DNA from: Corynebacterium sp.
Lineage (GTDB): Bacteria; Actinomycetota; Actinomycetes; Mycobacteriales; Mycobacteriaceae
Assembly: GCA_030530985.1 (NCBI GenBank)
Contig: JAUMTX010000001.1
Location: 1-64,000, forward strand
DNA length: 64,000 nucleotides
Reading direction: 5' to 3'
Shown: piece by piece, positions 57,213-64,000 of the stretch
Layout of the letters: each line of letters starts with the position of its first letter
Numbering within the stretch: position 1 is the stretch's first letter
Notes under the pieces: generated by a model
The model's input: only the letters and a program-made list of their open reading frames with translations
Database searches by the model: none
What the model was told of the DNA's origin: nothing
Program-made: the position numbers and the translations under genes

Positions 57213-60200
57213 CTAGGCGCCGAAGTTCACGACACCCTGCGGCTGCAGCTGCTGCCAATCAAAACGGCCCAGGTGGCCAAAGTGCTCACCATGCTCCGGT
57301 GGTTCCGGCAGGCCCTCCACCTTAATCAGGCCCTCATTATAGGCCCAGGTGAGGCCACCAGCAGCACCGGCCAGCAGGAGCAGCCACCACCACCAACCGC
57401 AGGAGGAGCCGGAGCTCAAGCTGGAGCCGGAACTCAAACTCGAACCGCAGACTCGCGATGGTGCCGGGGGGCTGCCCGGATTCTCATCGGCAGCTTCCTC
57501 AATAACCACAGTCGAAATTTCAGAAGCATAGGTGCCTGCGGTCGGCGCCGAGCGAAGCTCATAGCGGCCAGGACCCAAGGCACTCAACGCTGCCCGACCG
57601 GTGACGGTGATCCACTCGGTGCTGCCCTCCGGGCGGTACTGGTAGCTCACCGAATCATCCAAGGCCGAAATATCACTGCCCACCGCAGCCGGGCGGCTTG
57701 GCAAAGTCACCGTCTCCCACACGGAGGCGCCAATTCCGCCCGCACCCACGCGGCGAATCTCAATGGTGTCACCCGGCTGGGCTGGTGCACCTGTTTCAGT
57801 TCGGATTTCAAATCCTGGCTGGGCTGTGATTTCCTCATCACCAAAATTAATGGTGATGCCTTCGCTTTGCTCTGGGGCGGCAAAGTTCGTACTAAACACG
57901 CCCGCTGCCCATTCGGAGGCGAAGCTTTCGGTGGTCGCAGCCAAGCGGATTTCGAAACTGTAGCTTGTGCCCGCCTCGAGGCCGCTGAAGGTTGCGTCCT
58001 GCTGGATGGCGCCACTGTCCATGCGGAACTGGTTGCCGCCGCTGAGCGTAATGGCGGTGTCGCTGCTTTCCTTCACGCTGAGTACTGGGGCTGCTGGGCG
58101 CGATGGCACGGTGAACTCGGTCCATTCGCTAGCACCGTTAATTCCCTCAGCTTTGCGACGAACCTTGCGCACACTGCCCGGAATCTCGCCACTGAGATCC
58201 TGAATTTCAAATCCTGGCTTAGCGGTGATGGTCTCATTGAGGTAGTCAATGGTGTAGCCCTCACCGGCTGCTGGCTTTTCGAAATTCGTCGCAACGCTCG
58301 TTGGTGCCGACCACTCGGAGGCAAAGGTAGTGTCAGTGGCAGCAGTGCGGCCACGAACAGGGTAGGTTGTGCCCGGCTCCAGGTTTTCAAAAACCCCGTT
58401 GTCAGAATTTTCCTCACCGAGCTGATATTCCTCATTGCCTTCCACCGTGATGGTGGTAGTCGTCCTCGCCTTCACCTTTGGTGCGGCCGGGGCGGCTGGG
58501 CGCTGCGGCATCACATTGTCGGTCGGCGCACTATGTGGAATATCCTCCGTGCCTTCCTTGATGACTTGGATTGTTGCACCTGGCAGGCCACCGTCCGGCA
58601 CAATGACCCTGTAGCCTGGCAACGGCGTCACAGTCTCATTGACATAGTCAATGGTGTAGCCCTCGCCTGGCTTCGGTGCTGCCTGCGCGGTGAAGAGCTC
58701 GGCCTTTGGCGACCACTCGGAGGCAAAGCTCGTCGTGGTTGCCGGGGTGCGGGTTTGGTAGCTGTGGGCGGTTGCCGCAGCAAGACCACTGAAGGTATCG
58801 CTGGTCTGGGCCTCACCCTCATCCATGCGGTACTCCCCTGCACCATTAAGGCGCATGGTGCTTTCGCTCACCGCTGCCGCAGTTGGGGCGGCCGGGGTTG
58901 CTGGGCGGCTGTCCAGAGTATTCTCGGTCCAGGTACTTTCACCAATATCGCCCTTGGCAAGGCGCTTAACCTTGATGCTTGCTCCTGGCACCACGCTTGG
59001 GGAGGACTCAAGCTCATAACCAGGCTCGGCGGTCACCTTCTCATTGATGTAGTCCACGGTGTAGCCTTCGCCGACCGCTGGGGCAGCATAGTTGGTGAAG
59101 AGCTTGGTCTCCTCCGACCAGTCGGAAGCAAATTCCAAATCCGTTGCTGCCACACGGGTACGAATACCGTACTCGGTTTCAGCAGCCAGATTTTCAAACT
59201 TGCCATTGTCCTGGGTGGTTTCACCATTATCAATAGTGAACTCACCAGAACCCTTGACCTCCAGGCTGCTTGCCGACGAAGCTTCCTTAGTCGGTGCATC
59301 CGGGGTTTCCGGACGAGCCTTCATCTGAATTTCAAAATACTCAGAAGCCGGACGAGCACCCTGCGCCTTATGGCGAATCTTGCGATTCACACCAGGAACA
59401 ACAGACTCACCCTCATTTTCCAATTCATATTCAGAATTCAGAGTGATGGTCTCGGCACGATAGTTAATCTCGTAACCCTCGTCCACAACCGGGGTCGCGA
59501 ACTGCGAACCAATAGTGGCGTATGGCGACCACAGAGACTTGAAGGACGTATCCTTCACCGCAGCCACACGAGTCCGAGCCTGATATTCAGTACCAGCAGC
59601 CAGGTTTTCAAAACGCGAACTCTGCTGCACATCACCATTATCGAGCTGGAACTCACTCGAACCACTCACAGTAACCGAATCAGTCGTAGCAGACTGCTGA
59701 ACCGGCGCCGCTGGTGTCTCCGGACGAGCAATCACATCATTGCTGGTCTCAGCACTAGCAGGAATCTCACCAGAAGCCTTCTTAAACACCTTGAAAGAAG
59801 TACCTGGAATATCCTCAGCTACACTAACCAACTCATAACCATCATCAGCAGTAATGCTCTCATTGATGTAATCAATAGTGAAACCTTCACCGACTTCTGG
59901 GGCCTTGAAGGCAGTGTAGAACTGAGTCACCTCAGACCAGAGGGAAGCAAAGTCCGTCGTGGTCGCAGCAATACGAGTATCCACAGAGTACTGCGTGGCA
60001 GGGCTCAGATCCGAACGCTGCGCATCAGTAGTCACACCATCCAAGCGCAACTCATCAGAACCAGCAAACTTCGCAGACACATCCGTGACATCAGAAATCA
60101 CCGGCTTAGCAGGAGTCTCAGGACGCTCCTTGATGGTGAAACTAGTCCACGCACTTTCAGGGATTGCGCCTTCTGCCTTATGGCGAACACGTCGAGTCGT

Positions 60201-63200
60201 GCCCGGCAAATCACCGGAAGCATCCTCAATCTCATAGTGTTCAAGGGCGCTGAGTTCCTCAGCAATGTAGTCAATGGTGTAGCCCACACCATCCTCTGGC
60301 GTGGCGAAGTTCGTATAGAGCTTCGTCTCATCAGACCACAAGGACGCAAATTCAGAATCCGTTGCTGCCACGCGGGTACGAATACCGTACTCGGTTTCAG
60401 CAGCCAGATTTTCAAACTTGCCACTGGTCTGGGCAGTTGCACCATTATCAATAGTGAACTCACCAGAGCCACTGACCTCCAAGGAGCCTGCAGTAGAAGC
60501 AACCTTGGTCGGCGCATCCGGGGTTTCCGGACGATTCTTCATCTGAATTTCAAAATACTCAGAAGCCGGACGAGCACCCTGCGCCTTATGGCGAATCTTG
60601 CGATTCACGCCAGGGACAACAGCCTCTGCTGGATCCTCAAGCTCATAGTCGGAATCCACGGCAATGGTCTCGGCACGATAGTTAATCTCGTAACCCTCGT
60701 CTACAACCGGGGTAGCAAACTGCGAACCAATAGTGGCGTATGGCGACCAATCAGAACGGAAACTCTCACCCGCAATAGCAGCCACGCGAGTACGCGCCTG
60801 ATACTCAGTACCAGCAGCCAGGTTTTCAAAACGAGAACTCTGCTGCACAGCACCATTATCGAGCTGGAACTCAGTCGAACCACTCACAGTCACCGAATCA
60901 GTCGTAGCAGACTGCTGAACCGGAGCCGCTGGTGCCTCCGGACGAGCAATCACATCATTACTGGTCTCAGCACTAGCAGGAATCTCACCAGAAGCCTTCT
61001 TGTATAAACGGAAGGACGTACCCGGAATATCCGAGGCTACACCAACCAACTCATAGCCCGCATCAGCAGTAATGCTCTCATTGATGTAATCAATGGTGAA
61101 ACCCTCACCGACCTCAGGGGTCTTATAGGAGGTGTAGAACTTCGCATCGGCAGACCACAAGGAGGCAAACTCATCAGCAGTTGCCTCCAGACGAGTCGAC
61201 ATCACATAGGCGGTCTCAGGGGACAGCCCGGAAAGCACATCACCCGGCTGGGAGGCGTACTCCTCAGTAGAATCCGCCTTCTTGAAACGCAGCGTATCCG
61301 ACTTAGTTACCTTCATCGAATTCTGCGAAACCTCAAGGCGCGTTGGCACATCAGGAGTCTCAGGGCGCTGCTTCACAGTGAACTCATGCTCAAGACTCTC
61401 CGGGATATCGCCATCCGCGTCATGCTTGACCCTGCGGGTCGAACCAGGAAGGTCGCCGGTGACAGAGTCAAGGGAATAACCATCATCAGCCGTGATGGTC
61501 TCAGCACCATAATTAATGGTGTAGCCCTCTTCACCAACTGGGGTGGCAAAACGGGTATAGAACTTCGCATCAGCAGACCACAGGGACGCAAACTCAGTAT
61601 CCGTCGCATCCTTACGAGTAGCAATAGTGTACTGAGTTGCAGGCTTCAAACCACTAATAGTGGCCTCAGTCTGCTCACCATTCTTAGCATCACCAGAAAC
61701 ACGAATCCTGTCAGACATAGTCACAGTCATCGAATCCTGGAACACTGTGGTACGCGTAGGCGCCGCAGGAGTATCCGGACGGTTCTTCACCTGAATTGTA
61801 AAATACGCAGAAGCCGGACGAGCACCCTCAGCCCTATGGCGAATCTTACGCTTCGAACCAGGCTCCACAGCCTCGGTTGGATCCTCAAGCTCGTAGTCCG
61901 TCAGTGCAGTGATGGTCTCAGCACGATAGTCGATCGTGTAACCCTCACCAGCCACAGGGGTCTTGAACTGGGTACCAATAGTGGCGTAGTCCGACCACTC
62001 AGAGCGGAAACGGCGCTCTCGCTGTGATGCAGGCACACGGGTACGTACCTGGTACTCAGTACCAGGATCAAGGCCCGCAAAAATCGCTTGGTTCCGTATC
62101 GCTGTCTCGTTCTGGAACTGGTACTCGCCAGCGCCAGCGACTCGTATCATGTTCGTCGTAGCGAGCGTCTGTGTTGGTTTCGCAGGTGTTGCCGGACGAG
62201 CAGGCGCAGTATTAGTGGTCATAGCACTGGCGGGAATATCACCAGAGGCCTTCCTGAACACCTTGAAAGTGGAGCCAGGAATAGAGCTGGCTACGTCGAC
62301 AAGCTCATAACCTTGCGCTGGGGTAATGGTCTCTTTTACGTAATCAACCGTGTAGCCCTCACCAAGAGCTGGGGTCTTATAGGCCGTATATTGATACTTC
62401 ACGCTGGTATACAAGGACGCAAAGTTGTTATCTGTCGCCGGCATTCGGAACCTCAGTTGGTACCGTGTAGCAGGTGACAAACCAGTAATGGTGAGATTTT
62501 GGCCGTCGGTAAATTGCAGGCTAGAACCATCAGCATATTGGACTTCCGCCCCTAACTTATCCACACTCACAGCGATAGAGGTGTCAGTGACAGTGCCAAT
62601 CTGGCCGGTGGGCGCATCTGGTCGTGCAGGGAGGTATTGTGGATTATCCTCCATGACATTAACCCGCAGTAGTCGATCACGAACGTAGCGCATCCGCCCC
62701 AACCTGACAGTCAACTCAGCTTTGCTATTGTCCTGACTGTTCGCAGGGATAAAGTTTGACATATTGCTGACTGTAGTCGGCACATCCACATTCGAAACCT
62801 GGTCGATTACGTATGCCGTATTAGTACCCGGATACTTCTTCGCCTTGTAGGTTTCATCCTTGTAGTCGATGACCATTGCGTCAAGAAGATTCATTGCAGG
62901 CAACTTCTTAGTTGTGACATTTTGAGTCGTGCCTTGAGGCGTTGCGCCCGTATAGCCCCAACTATTGATCGGAGTCACCGTAATTGTGTAATCAAAATAC
63001 GGTTCCAAATCCTCAATGGTCACAGAGGTATCGGTGACAACTTGGTCATAAACAACGTCGCCTGCAGCGATGCTCGCATCATTCGGACCATCAGTGAGCT
63101 TCTGGCCTGCATACCGCGCAGTGAGAACAACACGATAGCCCGAGGCATTCTTCGAGGTATCCCACTTTGCGGTGAGGCTGGTATCCGCAGGTGTCACATT

Positions 63201-64000
63201 GAGGCCAGCGAGATTCTCAGCAGTAGCCTGCTCGGCAATCTTGGCAATAGTGGCCTGCGAATTGACCAGGCCATCGCCGAAGACATTTTCATCCGCAAGA
63301 CCCTGCGCGGTATATGGGTTTTCAACCGGGTTGGTCGCCCTTGCTACATCTTTCACATCTTGAATGAGCGTGTCGACGGGAATCCCCGGAGCAATACTTC
63401 GCGACTGAGCAACAACTGCCGCAGAGGCTGGCGCAGCCGCAGAGGTACCGCAGAAATAGTACTTGCCGTCATTGGTCTTAGTACCAAAGAAGGAGGTCTC
63501 CACGCAGGTTGGTGCAGCAATCTTTGGCCCCTGAACCCACTGAGCATTAATCAACGGATCCGGATTCTCGTAGTCGGTTGTGCGAGTGGTTTGCTGCACG
63601 CGCAGATAGCCCTCACCTACCGAACTAAAGTCAGCAAGAGTATATTTGCCCTCCTTCTTATGCTTATCCACAATCGGCACAGAAGGATCAATGACGCCGG
63701 CGGTGCTCAAGCTCAGTGGGTTGAGCTCATGACCACGCACAGTTTCACCAATACGAATATCGGGGTCATAGCTCACATTGAACTGGCGGCTATGAATCGG
63801 AGCAGAACCAAAGAAGCTGACTTCCACCGGCGGATTCACATTACCGGCACGGCCCTTTGTTTTTCGCAGCAGCACAATTTTATATACCGGGTAATCGAAA
63901 TTAATACCGGCCGAAGCATTGGTGTAGCCGCCGCGAACTCTGACATTACCGGTGGCATGATTTTGGAAATATTTGCCGGTGATATTATCTTCCGAACCCA
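57213..64000 (-). CDS. Giant subtilase-related surface protein with beta-module array (5' end outside window)
   Basis: The frame is open from the right window edge to TAG/TAA at 57213, about 2260 codons. From the N-terminal side seen: the end of an S8 protease domain with the catalytic-Ser motif CGTSAAAPA (Ser codon 63443-63441); a fibronectin-III-like domain; then about twelve repeats of ~135 residues, each a GEGYTIDY...ETITA half and a RPETP..P..VSG...FASLWS half; a Ser/Gly linker; a membrane segment (CGWWWWLLLLAGAAGG) and a ~45-residue charged tail. The catalytic Asp and His must lie beyond the window. It is presumably an exported, membrane-anchored adhesin or protease that projects through the envelope. 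The module type is better known from Firmicutes surface proteins. Confidence 0.85.
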   Translation of the reverse strand, partial: GSEDNITGKYFQNHATGNVRVRGGYTNASAGINFDYPVYKIVLLRKTKGRAGNVNPPVEVSFFGSAPIHSRQFNVSYDPDIRIGETVRGHELNPLSLSTAGVIDPSVPIVDKHKKEGKYTLADFSSVGEGYLRVQQTTRTTDYENPDPLINAQWVQGPKIAAPTCVETSFFGTKTNDGKYYFCGTSAAAPASAAVVAQSRSIAPGIPVDTLIQDVKDVARATNPVENPYTAQGLADENVFGDGLVNSQATIAKIAEQATAENLAGLNVTPADTSLTAKWDTSKNASGYRVVLTARYAGQKLTDGPNDASIAAGDVVYDQVVTDTSVTIEDLEPYFDYTITVTPINSWGYTGATPQGTTQNVTTKKLPAMNLLDAMVIDYKDETYKAKKYPGTNTAYVIDQVSNVDVPTTVSNMSNFIPANSQDNSKAELTVRLGRMRYVRDRLLRVNVMEDNPQYLPARPDAPTGQIGTVTDTSIAVSVDKLGAEVQYADGSSLQFTDGQNLTITGLSPATRYQLRFRMPATDNNFASLYTSVKYQYTAYKTPALGEGYTVDYVKETITPAQGYELVDVASSIPGSTFKVFRKASGDIPASAMTTNTAPARPATPAKPTQTLATTNMIRVAGAGEYQFQNETAIRNQAIFAGLDPGTEYQVRTRVPASQRERRFRSEWSDYATIGTQFKTPVAGEGYTIDYRAETITALTDYELEDPTEAVEPGSKRKIRHRAEGARPASAYFTIQVKNRPDTPAAPTRTTVFQDSMTVTMSDRIRVSGDAKNGEQTEATISGLKPATQYTIATRKDATDTEFASLWSADAKFYTRFATPVGEEGYTINYGAETITADDGYSLDSVTGDLPGSTRRVKHDADGDIPESLEHEFTVKQRPETPDVPTRLEVSQNSMKVTKSDTLRFKKADSTEEYASQPGDVLSGLSPETAYVMSTRLEATADEFASLWSADAKFYTSYKTPEVGEGFTIDYINESITADAGYELVGVASDIPGTSFRLYKKASGEIPASAETSNDVIARPEAPAAPVQQSATTDSVTVSGSTEFQLDNGAVQQSSRFENLAAGTEYQARTRVAAIAGESFRSDWSPYATIGSQFATPVVDEGYEINYRAETIAVDSDYELEDPAEAVVPGVNRKIRHKAQGARPASEYFEIQMKNRPETPDAPTKVASTAGSLEVSGSGEFTIDNGATAQTSGKFENLAAETEYGIRTRVAATDSEFASLWSDETKLYTNFATPEDGVGYTIDYIAEELSALEHYEIEDASGDLPGTTRRVRHKAEGAIPESAWTSFTIKERPETPAKPVISDVTDVSAKFAGSDELRLDGVTTDAQRSDLSPATQYSVDTRIAATTTDFASLWSEVTQFYTAFKAPEVGEGFTIDYINESITADDGYELVSVAEDIPGTSFKVFKKASGEIPASAETSNDVIARPETPAAPVQQSATTDSVTVSGSSEFQLDNGDVQQSSRFENLAAGTEYQARTRVAAVKDTSFKSLWSPYATIGSQFATPVVDEGYEINYRAETITLNSEYELENEGESVVPGVNRKIRHKAQGARPASEYFEIQMKARPETPDAPTKEASSASSLEVKGSGEFTIDNGETTQDNGKFENLAAETEYGIRTRVAATDLEFASDWSEETKLFTNYAAPAVGEGYTVDYINEKVTAEPGYELESSPSVVPGASIKVKRLAKGDIGESTWTENTLDSRPATPAAPTAAAVSESTMRLNGAGEYRMDEGEAQTSDTFSGLAAATAHSYQTRTPATTTSFASEWSPKAELFTAQAAPKPGEGYTIDYVNETVTPLPGYRVIVPDGGLPGATIQVIKEGTEDIPHSAPTDNVMPQRPAAPAAPKVKARTTTTITVEGNEEYQLGEENSDNGVFENLEPGTTYPVRGRTAATDTTFASEWSAPTSVATNFEKPAAGEGYTIDYLNETITAKPGFEIQDLSGEIPGSVRKVRRKAEGINGASEWTEFTVPSRPAAPVLSVKESSDTAITLSGGNQFRMDSGAIQQDATFSGLEAGTSYSFEIRLAATTESFASEWAAGVFSTNFAAPEQSEGITINFGDEEITAQPGFEIRTETGAPAQPGDTIEIRRVGAGGIGASVWETVTLPSRPAAVGSDISALDDSVSYQYRPEGSTEWITVTGRAALSALGPGRYELRSAPTAGTYASEISTVVIEEAADENPGSPPAPSRVCGSSLSSGSSLSSGSSCGWWWWLLLLAGAAGGLTWAYNEGLIKVEGLPEPPEHGEHFGHLGRFDWQQLQPQGVVNFGA
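57560..62380. repeat. Array of about twelve ~405-bp coding repeats with a three-unit higher-order period
   Basis: Unit starts (the GEGYTIDY-type block) fall near 62366, 61957, 61535, 61115, 60705, 60289, 59895, 59486, 59077, 58668, 58265 and 57870. Units 1, 4, 7 share the FKVF/KKASGEIPAS type, units 2, 5, 8 the RKIRHKAQGARPAS type and units 3, 6 the LPGTTRRVRHKA type, so the period is three units (1218 bp measured between identical sites at 59730 and 60948). Units 4-5 and 7-8 are nearly identical in DNA. Confidence 0.85.

Noticed and set aside
57192..61007. A 1271-codon open frame on the plus strand
   Set aside because: It lies wholly antisense to the repeat array; the periodic codon use of the repeats leaves the opposite frame open. 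The product has no domain and is rich in His, Arg, Trp and Cys as expected of a shadow frame.
57560..62380. CRISPR-like or mobile-element repeats
   Set aside because: The repeats are about 405 bp, in frame, and encode a continuous protein; there are no spacers, cas genes or transposase.

Overview
The window is a stretch of actinobacterial chromosome, almost certainly from a Corynebacterium. The evidence is the sigD-rsdA pair next to groES-groEL1, a complete ESX-4 type VII secretion locus in the order familiar from mycobacteria, and a block of very small PorH/PorA-type outer-membrane porin genes between a PPK2 gene and groEL2, as in C. glutamicum. Most genes lie on the minus strand in tightly coupled runs with TAATG or ATGA overlaps.

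Layout, left to right. 1-3514: rsdA (cut by the window edge), sigD, groEL1, groES and a CIRCE operator. 3619-10635: glmS-alr-tsaE-tsaB-rimI-tsaD, transcribed leftward and ending in a secreted trypsin-fold protein without a catalytic triad. 10869-17937: a lone plus-strand alpha/beta-hydrolase-like gene, a three-gene module resembling secretion-associated proteins, glmM and a membrane acyltransferase. 18129-29977: a small membrane protein, rplM-rpsI, the ESX-4 locus (esxT, esxU, a T7SS-associated protein, eccC, eccD, mycP, eccB) and truA. 30039-33328: the alpha operon rplQ-rpoA-rpsD-rpsK-rpsM and infA, with a structured, gene-free spacer between rpsM and infA. 33477-37783: two tandem L,D-transpeptidases, then map-adk-secY.

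38030-46431 is a sugar-catabolic island between secY and rplO, two genes that are neighbours in many bacteria. On the minus strand it has an ascorbate-type PTS (EIIA, EIIB, EIIC), a SIS-domain protein and a lipoprotein. Divergently on the plus strand it has a second SIS protein, a PfkB kinase, a class II aldolase and a DeoR regulator. Together they suggest uptake of a sugar or amino sugar by phosphorylation, isomerisation or deamination, a second phosphorylation and aldol cleavage. 46566-49203 is rplO-rpmD-rpsE-rplR-rplF-rpsH. 49415-51524 holds a secreted PAP2 phosphatase and ppk2.

51620-53575 is the most distinctive part: three consecutive two-gene porin-like units (six proteins of 45-56 residues), each with its own terminator and a long upstream region rich in repeats. 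groEL2 with a second CIRCE, a divergent M20 peptidase and a giant surface protein follow. That last gene enters from the right edge, carries the serine motif of a subtilase and then about twelve ~135-residue beta modules arranged as a three-unit higher-order repeat. No tRNA, rRNA, insertion sequence or CRISPR array was recognised.
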